A program made the translations under genes and the position numbers. The notes under the pieces are model-generated. The model searched no databases, was not told the origin of the DNA, and saw only the letters and a program-made list of their open reading frames with translations. DNA of 64,000 nt from Ruminococcus_C sp963590855 (GTDB taxonomy: Bacteria > Bacillota > Clostridia > Oscillospirales > Ruminococcaceae): contig CAVAQT010000003.1 of the NCBI GenBank assembly GCA_963590855.1, forward strand, positions 1 to 64,000, written 5' to 3'. This document shows positions 50,335 to 58,847 of this stretch, piece after piece. Position 1 is the first letter of the stretch. Every line of letters begins with the position of its first letter.

Positions 50335-52977
50335 ATGCGAGAGATTCACTGGAAAAAGCTCGTCGGCGCAGCATCTGCCGCTGTGCTGGCAGCAACACAG
50401 GTCGCTCCGGCGATCACAGCTTATGCAGAAGATGCTGCAACAACGGATTACGTTTACTGCTATGCAACTATGACATGGGCAGAATACTGGCAGAATGAAG
50501 GCGTTTATCTGGACAGCGCCGCAAACGGCAACTTAGAAGCATCCTCTGATGAGATCGATGCACACAACGAAACTGACATGGGCGCATTCGATGCAGTTAC
50601 CCGTGCCACCAGCAACCACGGTCTGCACCGCGGCAGCTTTCAGTGCGTAGCAAAGGTATTCGACAAGGACGGCAAAAGCTACGATTATACCGGTAAGGGC
50701 CAGGGCGAATCCGTTGACGTTGTCAAGGACAAGGATACCGGCGAAACCAACATCACTGTTGACGGCGAAGCAGTTGGCACATACGACCACTACATCGTAA
50801 CCGGCCCGAAGTATGTTCCGGTCGCTGTTCCGGCAGCAGATTATGAGGACTTCAAGAAGGCTTATACCGTTTATGAAAACGGCACAGAGCTCACCGGCGG
50901 CTACTCTGAGGGCAATCTGGTCAACATTGACGAAACTGCCAAGATTGATGCCAACACTTCCGGCATCAAGGTTGCAGAGAAGCAGGAGGACGGTACATTC
51001 CAGTTCTCCAAGCGTGAAACTGCTGCAACAGCTGACGGCAAGGTGGTAGACACCGATGCTATTGAGATCGGCGAAGTACAGCATGATTCCGGCTATGGCG
51101 ATTTCATCCGTGTAGACATCAACGGCGATTACGGCGACCTGGGCGCACACATGTACGCAGTTCGTTGGGATTATTACGGTGACGGCGACACCGTTCTGGC
51201 TACCTACGGCACCAAGTTTGCAGCAGACAACTGGATGCACAAGGCAATGGGTATCCAGCTGGGTCTGACCAAGAGTGACCGCTGCCAGCTGCCGGAAGGC
51301 ACAGACGGCTACGGCAGATGGGATGTTACCATCTATGCTACCGGCTATCAGGACTTCACCTTTACGGTAGACAATGAGCCGGAAAAGTATGTTTATGGTA
51401 CGATGAATATCCCGTATGCAGATTACTATTACGGTGAACTGAATGACGTTAAGGAAGATGCAACTATGGATCTGGAAACTGCTGATCCGGCTGCTTCTCT
51501 CCGTGCAGAAGGCTGCTATGATGCAGTAACCAGTGCAACCAACACAAAGTCTAAGAAATATGATACCACATACTTCACCGAAAATGAAGATGGTTCTGTT
51601 ACAGTAGAGGGCATCAAGGATGTTGCAATTGCAGTTCCGGAAAAGCTTTATAATGAAGCAAAGACTGCAATTGAAGAGGGTAAAACCTGCAACAACCAGC
51701 TGCTGAACATTGTTGGCAATATGACAGTCAATGAAGATCAGACAGTTGTTCCGACAGAATACAAGATGCTGAACGGCGACGGAACACTGTCTGCAATGGT
51801 AGATTCCAACGAAGCAATTACAGTTACCGACGCAACCGTTACCGCTTCCACCAACACAAGATATGGTAATTATCAGCTGAGCATCACAGAAAAAGATTCT
51901 GAAAACAGCGTACTTCCTACTGCTGAAAATATGGAAGGTGCAATTGTCACCATGACAGACGGTTCTAAGTATGCAATGCTGCATGTAGATAATCTGTGGC
52001 TGAGAACTGGTGAAATGGCATGGGCAACAACAGACAACTTTGTTGTACACAATGTAAATACACTGAAATACAAAAATTTTGAAGATACTGTCGGAAAAAC
52101 AGTAGCAAGTGTTCGTTATATTGTCCGTGACGGTGCAGATGTAACTTTCACAGCAGATGCATATTTGCCGCTGCTGCATTCTGGTACAGCAACAGTAGAA
52201 GCTACTCCGGTTTCTGCTGGCAAAATTGCTGTAACAGTTGCTGATCTGCCGGAAGAATATGATGCAACTGCATCTATCGCAGGCATTGAAACAACATATG
52301 CAGATGGCGTTCTGACCTATGACCCTGCAACAGTTCAGCCGGGCAGCTATAACATCACTGTTTCTGATACAAAGGGCGTTTATGCACCGATCACTGTTAG
52401 TGTTGTTCTGACAACCGAAGATATGCCGGCTGCATTTGATGCAGAAAATAAAACTTTGATCGCAGCAGAAAATGCAGACGAAGCTGCATTTGCAAACTAT
52501 CTGTCTAAGCTCTCTAAGGCTACTGTCAATGGTACGGAATATACCCTGTCCGGAAGAGGTTCTACCAAAATCTTCGACACCAAAACTGGCGCATTGAATG
52601 TGGATGCTGCAAAGGGTGATACTCCTGTATTTGCAGAATCCGGTACATATGAAATTACGGTAGAAGCAACCGGCTATACCACACCGCTGACCTTTGAAGT
52701 TAACATCACCGTAACGGATGAGCGCGGCGACGTAAACCTGGACGGCAACGTAAACGCTTTCGACGTTGCTTATATCCTCCAGTATGCTGCAAACATCGCT
52801 GTCGGCAACGACGACTTTAAGCTGAGCGACGATGCAGATACCAATGCAAAGATGCTGTCAGCAGCCGACATCAACGGCGACGGTACTGTAAACGCATTCG
52901 ATGCAGCTTATGCACTGCGGTACTCCGCAAGCGTGGGTGCAGGCATCGACATCACTTGGGATGAGATCCTGAAGTAA
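50335..52977 (+). CDS. Secreted dockerin protein with two Tp47-like modules
   Basis: The 880-residue exported protein has a signal peptide (1-31). A first module (about 38-348) closely resembles the Treponema pallidum 47-kDa lipoprotein: YATMTWAEYW, GAFDAVTRATSNHG, KYVPVAVP and VRWDYYGDGD with ATYGTKFAADNW. A second, more distant module (about 351-615) has YGTMNIPYADYYYGEL and CYDAVTSATNTKSKKY. Ig-like regions (about 620-795) follow. A type I dockerin (797-879) ends it, with two Ca2+ loops, DVNLDGNVNAFD and DINGDGTVNAFD. Tp47 was reported to bind penicillin, but its role is unsettled. Its promoter boxes link it to the flavin genes, which suggests an extracellular partner held by a cohesin. 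The middle (about 51480-52690) is visibly more AT-rich than both ends. Confidence 0.85.
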   Translation: MREIHWKKLVGAASAAVLAATQVAPAITAYAEDAATTDYVYCYATMTWAEYWQNEGVYLDSAANGNLEASSDEIDAHNETDMGAFDAVTRATSNHGLHRGSFQCVAKVFDKDGKSYDYTGKGQGESVDVVKDKDTGETNITVDGEAVGTYDHYIVTGPKYVPVAVPAADYEDFKKAYTVYENGTELTGGYSEGNLVNIDETAKIDANTSGIKVAEKQEDGTFQFSKRETAATADGKVVDTDAIEIGEVQHDSGYGDFIRVDINGDYGDLGAHMYAVRWDYYGDGDTVLATYGTKFAADNWMHKAMGIQLGLTKSDRCQLPEGTDGYGRWDVTIYATGYQDFTFTVDNEPEKYVYGTMNIPYADYYYGELNDVKEDATMDLETADPAASLRAEGCYDAVTSATNTKSKKYDTTYFTENEDGSVTVEGIKDVAIAVPEKLYNEAKTAIEEGKTCNNQLLNIVGNMTVNEDQTVVPTEYKMLNGDGTLSAMVDSNEAITVTDATVTASTNTRYGNYQLSITEKDSENSVLPTAENMEGAIVTMTDGSKYAMLHVDNLWLRTGEMAWATTDNFVVHNVNTLKYKNFEDTVGKTVASVRYIVRDGADVTFTADAYLPLLHSGTATVEATPVSAGKIAVTVADLPEEYDATASIAGIETTYADGVLTYDPATVQPGSYNITVSDTKGVYAPITVSVVLTTEDMPAAFDAENKTLIAAENADEAAFANYLSKLSKATVNGTEYTLSGRGSTKIFDTKTGALNVDAAKGDTPVFAESGTYEITVEATGYTTPLTFEVNITVTDERGDVNLDGNVNAFDVAYILQYAANIAVGNDDFKLSDDADTNAKMLSAADINGDGTVNAFDAAYALRYSASVGAGIDITWDEILK

Positions 52978-53002
52978 TTTCACTTAGCCTTCTCAATATT
53001 TT

Positions 53003-53050
53003 AAAAAGCCCTGCGGAACGAAGCATGTCCTCGTTCTGCGGGGCTTTTTC
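53003..53050 (+). terminator. Terminator after the Tp47-like gene
   Basis: AAAAAGCCCTGCGGAACGA and TCGTTCTGCGGGGCTTTTT pair with one mismatch region and are followed by T residues. Confidence 0.85.
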
Positions 53051-53126
53051 TTCGTCTGCGTCATAACGCCATTGCCTTACCGCATGATAACCTTGTACGC
53101 CTGCGCGATGTGTAAGCAGGCACGAA

Positions 53127-53158
53127 AAAAGCAGTCTGGATGCATACCAGACTGCTTT
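53127..53158 (-). terminator. Terminator of the FMN-binding operon
   Basis: On the minus strand, AAAAGCAGTCTGG, a six- to seven-base loop and CCAGACTGCTTTTTT form a strong hairpin. It lies about 40 bases after the polyferredoxin stop codon. Confidence 0.85.
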
Positions 53159-53200
53159 TCATATCTATGGAATATGTTTTAGAAAGCTTATACAATAGCC

Positions 53201-54055
53201 TTAGATTCCGGCCAGGATCAGCACAGCAGCCAGAACCACAGCCCGCGCAACTGCAAACCATACCTCGTTGCCGCGGAAGAACTTCACACCGCTCTTGGCG
53301 TTTTTCTTCGGGCAGATCTCCAGGCACTTCTGACACTGGAAGCAGTCGCCGTTTCCATTCCAGCTGCCGTCCTCCGGCAGAGAAAGATCTGACGGGCAGA
53401 CCTTTTCACAGGCGGTGCAGCCCTTGGCACAATTGGCTTTTTTCCGACGAACTGAGAAAAACGGCAGGATCGGCAGCAGAGAGAATACAGCGCCCATCGG
53501 ACAAAGAAACCGACAGAAAAACCGCTCGCAAAATACCATTCCCACCAGAATTAATGCAAGCAGAATGCATCCCAGCCAATATGCGCCGACCTTAACATTA
53601 CCAGAACGGAGCATAGAGAATACATCCCACGGACTCCATCCGGTGATCTCTCCGTACACACCCAAAAAGCACAGGAGCACGATCACAAAGAGCACCAGAT
53701 ATTTCACCAGGGAAAGCGGCTTCTTCCAGCTCTTTTTCAACAGGATCGGCTTTTTCTTGCATTTTTTACAGAGAAACAGATACAGCGCATGCACGGCGTC
53801 TCCCAGTGTACCGAAAGCACAGGCATAGCCACAGAAAAATCTGCCGAACACAATTGTATAGGCACACAGCGCCAGAAGCACTGTCAGGAAAGAACTCAGC
53901 GCAATGGGATTGCCTGCACCAATCTGTGTCATCAGCGACTTGATACCAGAAAAAGCAGTGGTAAATGCTGACGGCAGAAACAGAAAGAACAACAGCTGTA
54001 TCCCGGCACGAACGTATGTATGGATTTTCTTTGGTGTAATGCGTTTCTTATTCAT
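53201..54055 (-). CDS. NapH-type membrane 4Fe-4S protein (polyferredoxin)
   Basis: The 284-residue membrane protein has about five helices and should pass electrons across or along the membrane. It carries two NapH-like motifs, FFCGYACAFGTLGD (75-79 Cys pair) and FCRFLCPMGAV (181, 185). Two ferredoxin clusters then follow, with Cys at 209, 213, 216, 220 and at 238, 241, 244, 248. It lies directly after two FMN-binding genes, so it probably reduces their flavins. The ATG at 54055 overlaps the preceding stop by eight bases. Confidence 0.9.
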   Translation of the reverse strand: MNKKRITPKKIHTYVRAGIQLLFFLFLPSAFTTAFSGIKSLMTQIGAGNPIALSSFLTVLLALCAYTIVFGRFFCGYACAFGTLGDAVHALYLFLCKKCKKKPILLKKSWKKPLSLVKYLVLFVIVLLCFLGVYGEITGWSPWDVFSMLRSGNVKVGAYWLGCILLALILVGMVFCERFFCRFLCPMGAVFSLLPILPFFSVRRKKANCAKGCTACEKVCPSDLSLPEDGSWNGNGDCFQCQKCLEICPKKNAKSGVKFFRGNEVWFAVARAVVLAAVLILAGI

Positions 54056-54482
54056 GCTGCACCGCCTTTTCCAGAGCATCTGCGACTGCGCCGAGAATGC
54101 CCTTTGAACTGAATGTTGCACCGCTGACGGTGTCTACATCGGCAGACTGTTCCGCCAGCACATCGTCCAGCACGGCTTGTGCCGCATCAAAATAAGCTGC
54201 ATCTTCTTTATCCGCAGAAAGCACAGTACAGTCTGTGATCTTTCCGTCAGAAATCGTCACTTCGATCTCCACTTTACCGCCATATCCCTGCCCTTCTCCG
54301 GTATAGACACCGTCGGCATAGAGAGAAGCCGTTTCTTCGCTTTTGGCAGCGGCCTGCTGTGCTGCAAACTGCTGTTTGACTGCATCTTCATTGGCTTTTC
54401 GGTCGCTGACAACAGCATGATAAGTACAGATCATAGAAATGACAAGCATCACGTTAATTGCTTTTACCGCAAATGTCTGCAT
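54048..54482 (-). CDS. FMN-binding domain protein, single site
   Basis: The 144-residue exported protein has an N-terminal membrane anchor (about 5-25), a short linker and one FMN_bind domain. YADGVYTGEGQGYGGKVEIEV starts the domain and VDTVSGATFSS carries the flavinylated Thr. ApbE at 48146 is the likely modifier. The ATG at 54482 is used rather than the GTG at 54491, which is too near the GGAG. It lies between the four-domain protein and the polyferredoxin. Confidence 0.92.
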   Translation of the reverse strand: MQTFAVKAINVMLVISMICTYHAVVSDRKANEDAVKQQFAAQQAAAKSEETASLYADGVYTGEGQGYGGKVEIEVTISDGKITDCTVLSADKEDAAYFDAAQAVLDDVLAEQSADVDTVSGATFSSKGILGAVADALEKAVQHE

Positions 54483-54487
54483 CCGGA

Positions 54488-56155
54488 TCACGCTCCTTTC
54501 CGTGCCTGTTCCAGCGCATCTTCTACTGCGCGGACAATGGCATCCGAGGAACAGGTCGCGCCGGAAACGGCATCAATTTGCTCCGTATGCTGTTTTTCCA
54601 GGATCTGTGCAATGGTACCCTGAATCTTTTTCGTACCGTTTGCCGCGCGGGAGATGTAGTTGTCATTTAGCTTATCATAATTATCACCGCTGCCGCTGAC
54701 ACTGGAAATGGTGAGGATCTGGTCATTTTCGATCTTCACTTTGACGGAGAGCACATACTGCGCAAAGTCCTCGTCTGCATCCGGATAGCAATCCGCTGTT
54801 CCCACATAAATGCCGTCCTCATAAATTTTTTCAGCCGGCTCTGTGGTCGTTTCAGTGCTGGTTGTGCCTGTGACAGATACGGTTGTGGTTTCGGTGGGAG
54901 CAGTTGTTGCCGTTGTTGTGACCGCAGGCTGTGCCGCCTGTTTCGCGGCATCCAGTGCCTCCTGAATCGCTTCCAGGATTCCTTCCGAACTGAAAGTTGC
55001 GCCGGAAACCGCATCCACCTCTGTGGTTTGCCGCTGGATCACCAGAGAGATCAGCGTCTCTGCCTTCTGGAAAAACGGCTTGTCATCCTCATTGGAAACA
55101 ACATGGATCTTTTCGATCGTTCCGTCTTTCAGGGTCAGTTCAATTACCGTCGTGCCGCCGTATCCCGTACCGCTTCCGGTATATACCCCATCCGGATACG
55201 GGAATGCGCCTTTTTTCTGCGGCACAGCAGATGTGGTGGTTTCCTCTCGTTTTTCTGTAACTGCCGGAGCCGTTTCCACTTCGCCGACGGCTGCGCCTGC
55301 CAGGGCATTGCGCACCGCTTCGATCAATCCGGCAGAACTGTACGTCGCACCGGAAACCGCGTCTACATTGGTACTCTGGGCTGCAATGATATTTTGCAGC
55401 AATGCACAGGCGTTTTGCAGATACGGGCTGTCATCTTTCGAGGAAAGCACCTGAATATCCACGATTTTTCCGCCGGAAACTGTGACCTGTACTGTCATCT
55501 GACCGCCAAATCCAGTTCCCGTTCCGGTATACACACCGTCCCGGTACGCCGCCGGTTCTTCCACCGCATCCACTTCCGGTGCATTCTCACTGGACTTGTT
55601 CTGGCTTTTCGCAGCTGCCAGCACCGGGAGTGCACTGTCAGAGGAGCTGCTTCCGCCTGCCTTTTGCAGCGCATCCCGCACCGCGGAGATCAGTCCTACA
55701 GAGCTGTATGTCGCACCGGAAACGGTATCCACATTTGTACTCTGCAAGGCAATGATCTGCTTGAGCAGTGCAGATGCATTCTGGAAATACGGGGCATCAT
55801 CCGTTGCAGACAGCACCGTGATATCCTTGATCTTGCCGCCCTCGATCACCACTTGTACGGTGATCGGGCCGGAAAATCCGGTACCTGTTCCGGTATAGGT
55901 GCCATCCTTATAAGTCCCGCTCTCTGCAACCTGTTCCACTACCGGCACTGCCTTGGTTGTAACAGCAGCAGTCTTGCGCTCTTTGCGTTTCTCTGTGGTT
56001 TTTGTCTCCGTCTGTGTTTCCTCTCCGGATGCATCCACAGACAACACCGGTGCTGTATAGTCACCCAGAGATACTGCAATACAGACTGCCAGCACCGCCG
56101 TAGGCAAAAAACCTAGCAGCGGCAGATATTTCTTGGGATTTTCCCAGAATTTCAT
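54488..56155 (-). CDS. Multi-flavin protein with four FMN-binding domains
   Basis: The 555-residue protein has an N-terminal anchor (about 10-30) and four FMN_bind domains at about 80-166, 203-287, 318-404 and 444-553. Thr/Glu- and Ala-rich linkers join them. Each has its flavinylation motif: VDTVSGATYSS, VDAVSGATYSS, VDAVSGATFSS and IDAVSGATCSS. The first three are close repeats; the fourth carries an insertion rich in Asp and Tyr. A chain of four covalent flavins would suit electron transfer through the cell wall. The start follows GGAGG, and a TTAG-N6-CTAA box lies in its promoter. Confidence 0.93.
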   Translation of the reverse strand: MKFWENPKKYLPLLGFLPTAVLAVCIAVSLGDYTAPVLSVDASGEETQTETKTTEKRKERKTAAVTTKAVPVVEQVAESGTYKDGTYTGTGTGFSGPITVQVVIEGGKIKDITVLSATDDAPYFQNASALLKQIIALQSTNVDTVSGATYSSVGLISAVRDALQKAGGSSSSDSALPVLAAAKSQNKSSENAPEVDAVEEPAAYRDGVYTGTGTGFGGQMTVQVTVSGGKIVDIQVLSSKDDSPYLQNACALLQNIIAAQSTNVDAVSGATYSSAGLIEAVRNALAGAAVGEVETAPAVTEKREETTTSAVPQKKGAFPYPDGVYTGSGTGYGGTTVIELTLKDGTIEKIHVVSNEDDKPFFQKAETLISLVIQRQTTEVDAVSGATFSSEGILEAIQEALDAAKQAAQPAVTTTATTAPTETTTVSVTGTTSTETTTEPAEKIYEDGIYVGTADCYPDADEDFAQYVLSVKVKIENDQILTISSVSGSGDNYDKLNDNYISRAANGTKKIQGTIAQILEKQHTEQIDAVSGATCSSDAIVRAVEDALEQARKGA

Positions 56156-56191
56156 GAAATTTCGACCTCCTGTGATCTCACATCTCTATAG

Positions 56192-56205
56192 TTAGTTACC
56201 TCTAA
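56192..56205. promoter_or_regulatory. TTAG-N6-CTAA box before the multi-FMN gene
   Basis: TTAGTTACCTCTAA sits directly downstream of the -10 box of the minus-strand promoter. It is the same box as those before apbE and the Tp47-like gene. Confidence 0.6.
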
Positions 56206-56207
56206 TT

Positions 56208-56236
56208 AGTATAACATAACCGAGTCAAAAAATCAA
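56208..56236 (-). promoter_or_regulatory. Promoter of the FMN-binding operon
   Basis: On the minus strand, TTGATT and TATACT are separated by 17 bases. Confidence 0.7.
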
Positions 56237-56292
56237 GAAAATTTCTATGTACAAACTTTCTAAAAATCAATTCGCCGCAAAAAACAGCACAA

Positions 56293-56331
56293 AAAAACGG
56301 CTTGTGATATCAGAATCACAAACCGTTTTTC
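56293..56331 (-). terminator. Terminator of the DUF6110-ATPase operon
   Basis: On the minus strand, AAACGGTTTGTGAT and ATCACAAGCCGTTT pair, followed by seven T residues, about 20 bases after the ATPase stop. Confidence 0.85.
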
Positions 56332-56352
56332 ACAAACAAAAAAGCTTTTCCA

Positions 56353-58458
56353 TTATTTCGCTTTTTCAGATTTCTTTTTTGCAGTGTCCTTGAGAACTGG
56401 AGTCATACTCTTTGCGCAAATCGCCATTGTAGATGCATTGTGCAGAAAAGCAGAAGTAGTCGGTGCAATGACACCAAACAGACCGAACAGCAGCAGCGAG
56501 GAGTTAAACGCAATGATAAAGCGATAATTCCGGTGAATCCGCTGCATCAGTTTCTCACTCAATGTCCGCAGTGTTGCCAGTTCCGTCAGATCTGCACCGC
56601 GAAGGGTGATATCTGCCGCTTCCCGTGCAATGTCAGAGGCATCGCTCATGGCAACGGATACATCTGCCGCCGCCAACGCAGGCGCATCGTTGATACCGTC
56701 GCCTACCATAATCACGCGGTGACCTTCTTCTTTCAGCTGTTCCACATAGCGGTGCTTGTCCTCCGGCAGCACCTGTGCAAAACACTTGGTGATGCCCAAC
56801 TTTTCCGCAGTCACTTCTGCCGCCTTCTGACTGTCGCCAGTCAGCATAACGATATTTTCAATACCTGCCTGCTTCAGAAGTGCAATAGCTTGTTTGGCTT
56901 CTGCGCGAGGCGGATCGGAGATGCAGAGCACACCAGACAATTCACCGCCGATCGCAAGGTATACCACAGAACAGCCATTGGCTTTCGCTTCGATCTCTGC
57001 CTGCTGCTGTGCAGTAACAGAAACGCCCTCATCTTCGGAGACAAAATGGTGACTGCCAATTACGGCGCGCTTGCCATGCAGTGTCGTAGCAATGCCGTGC
57101 GCCACAATATACTGCACTTCGGCATGCTCCTCCTGATGGTTCAGATTCCGCTCTGCCGCCCCCTTTACAATGGCACGCGCAACATTATGCGGAAAGTGTT
57201 CCTCAATGCAGGCGGCGATTTTCAGGATCTCATCCTCTGTATAATGGCTGAACGAGATCACGCGCTCCAATACCGGTTCTGCATTGGTCAGCGTACCTGT
57301 CTTATCAAAGACCACGCTATCTGCTTCCGCGAATGCTTCCAGATATTTTCCGCCCTTGACGGTGATATCATGGTCAGCCGCTTCACGAATCGCAGAGATC
57401 ACAGAGATCGGCGTAGAAAGCTTGATGGCACAGGAATAATCCACCATCAAAATAGAAACAGCCTTCGTGATATTCCGGGTCAGAAGCAGTGTCAGACCAA
57501 AGCCCAGGAAGCTAAACGGAACAATGCGATCCGCCAGGTTTTCTGCACGGCTCTGTACGCCGGCTTTCAGATTTTCAGAATTGTCGATCAGTTCAATGAT
57601 CTTCTGGATCTTTGTATTTCCACTCAGGGCGCGAACACGAATGTGGATCGTTCCCTCATCTACCACCGTGCCGGCAAATACAGTAGCACCGTCCGCCTTG
57701 CGAACACTCAGCGGCTCGCCGGTCATAGATGCTTCGTTGATATTTGCCTCACCGGAAACAACTGTGCCGTCTACCGGAATGATGCTTCCGGTGCGGACGC
57801 AGATCACGTCGTCCACCTGCAGTTCCGACATGGGGATCAGAACCTCTGTGCCGTCCTGTACCAGCCATACCTTATCTGTCTTGATGGCAAGGCTGTCTGT
57901 CAAGGCTGCCTTTGTCTTAGCTCTGGTATAATCCTCCAACAGGGAAGAGATCGACAGCATGAACATAATCGTTCCCGCTGTCTTAAAGTTCCGCTGCAGC
58001 AGGCACGCAGATACAGAAGCGCCATCCAGGACATCGACGTTCAGGTGTCCATTCAGCAGTGTCTTGACAGCACGCCATGCGTAGCGGATTCCCTTTACCA
58101 GAATGATCGCATTGGCAATGGGTGCCGGCAGAAGCGCTTTTCGCACATAGCGCTTTGCAACCAGCTTTACCAGATCGGTTTTGAAATCCGAGTCGATTCG
58201 TTCGCTGCTCTCATCCGGGCCAATCGGCACCAGGATACGGGGATCCAGTGCAGCAACAGCACGGATCACCTTGTTTCTGGAACCGGCTTCATAATGCACC
58301 AAAATGCCGCCGTTTTCCGCATGTGCTTCCACTTTTTTCACTGCCGGGTGTTCCAGCATCTGCTTCTGCACTGCCGTTTCCAGTTCTTTGTCAAAGGCGT
58401 ATGCACCGCAGCGGAACCGGATTCGACCCGGCTTATCATAAACGATCTGATATCTCAT
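56353..58458 (-). CDS. Heavy-metal P-type ATPase with YSCA metal motif
   Basis: The 701-residue membrane pump begins with an HMA-like domain lacking the usual CxxC (about 1-75) and has a linker and several membrane helices. The actuator motif reads MTGEP near 246, the phosphorylation site is DKTGTLT at 385-391, the HP-type motif is EHFPHNVA near 420, and GDGINDAPAL completes the core. The metal motif in the helix before the phosphorylation domain is DYSCAIKLSTP (341-344), not CPC or SPC. The transported metal is therefore open. It is coupled to the DUF6110 gene by TAATG. Confidence 0.9.
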   Translation of the reverse strand: MRYQIVYDKPGRIRFRCGAYAFDKELETAVQKQMLEHPAVKKVEAHAENGGILVHYEAGSRNKVIRAVAALDPRILVPIGPDESSERIDSDFKTDLVKLVAKRYVRKALLPAPIANAIILVKGIRYAWRAVKTLLNGHLNVDVLDGASVSACLLQRNFKTAGTIMFMLSISSLLEDYTRAKTKAALTDSLAIKTDKVWLVQDGTEVLIPMSELQVDDVICVRTGSIIPVDGTVVSGEANINEASMTGEPLSVRKADGATVFAGTVVDEGTIHIRVRALSGNTKIQKIIELIDNSENLKAGVQSRAENLADRIVPFSFLGFGLTLLLTRNITKAVSILMVDYSCAIKLSTPISVISAIREAADHDITVKGGKYLEAFAEADSVVFDKTGTLTNAEPVLERVISFSHYTEDEILKIAACIEEHFPHNVARAIVKGAAERNLNHQEEHAEVQYIVAHGIATTLHGKRAVIGSHHFVSEDEGVSVTAQQQAEIEAKANGCSVVYLAIGGELSGVLCISDPPRAEAKQAIALLKQAGIENIVMLTGDSQKAAEVTAEKLGITKCFAQVLPEDKHRYVEQLKEEGHRVIMVGDGINDAPALAAADVSVAMSDASDIAREAADITLRGADLTELATLRTLSEKLMQRIHRNYRFIIAFNSSLLLFGLFGVIAPTTSAFLHNASTMAICAKSMTPVLKDTAKKKSEKAK

Positions 58459-58715
58459 TATGCATCCACTTCTTCTACAGTTTCTTCTCCGTCAATGCCT
58501 GCCTTTTCCTTGGCATCGCAGCAGATATCCTGTGCTTCGTCCTTCATATTCTGGAAAGCAGCCTTTGCATCATTCTGCAGCTTCATGCCCTTTGCCAGAC
58601 CGGATACAGCCAGTTCACGGGTTTTCTTTGCAGTAACGATTTTCTTACCAATAACCATTGCAGCAGCGCCGCCAACAACACACCACAGTTTTTCGTTCTT
58701 AAAGCATTTCAACAT
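58458..58715 (-). CDS. DUF6110 family small membrane protein
   Basis: The 85-residue protein has one N-terminal hydrophobic segment with GGAAAMVIGKK, then a long amphipathic helix (ELAVSGLAKGMKLQNDAKAAF) and an acidic tail containing DICCDAKEKA, whose Cys pair could bind metal. Families of this type sit next to P-type ATPases in Firmicutes. The ATG at 58715 follows AAAGGAG; its stop overlaps the ATPase start, which points to a joint function. Confidence 0.8.
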   Translation of the reverse strand: MLKCFKNEKLWCVVGGAAAMVIGKKIVTAKKTRELAVSGLAKGMKLQNDAKAAFQNMKDEAQDICCDAKEKAGIDGEETVEEVDA

Positions 58716-58818
58716 AGTAAAGACTCCTTTTTTATTTAATAGATTAGAATAAGCGTGTGTAGAAACACGTCCCAGAATCGAAGCAGTACATCTTGTCCGC
58801 TTTTCAGATTCTATACTT

Positions 58819-58847
58819 AGTATACACCTAGATTTTACAATTGTCAA
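58819..58847 (-). promoter_or_regulatory. Promoter of the DUF6110-ATPase operon
   Basis: On the minus strand, TTGACA and TATACT are separated by 17 bases. The -10 box is part of a perfect palindrome, TATACT-T-AGTATA (58812-58824). Nearby TTAG-N7-CTAG resembles the flavin-locus box. Confidence 0.8.

Noticed and set aside
50533..52179. 548-codon open frame on the minus strand opposite the Tp47-like gene
   Set aside because: It is Cys- and Ile-rich with no domain, no ribosome site, and lies opposite a gene with clear signal peptide and dockerin. It results from codon bias of the plus strand.
56440..58752. 770-codon plus-strand open frame opposite the YSCA P-type ATPase
   Set aside because: It is longer than the real gene but rich in Arg, Cys, His and Gln without any motif, while the minus strand shows DKTGTLT, GDGINDAP and the DUF6110 coupling.
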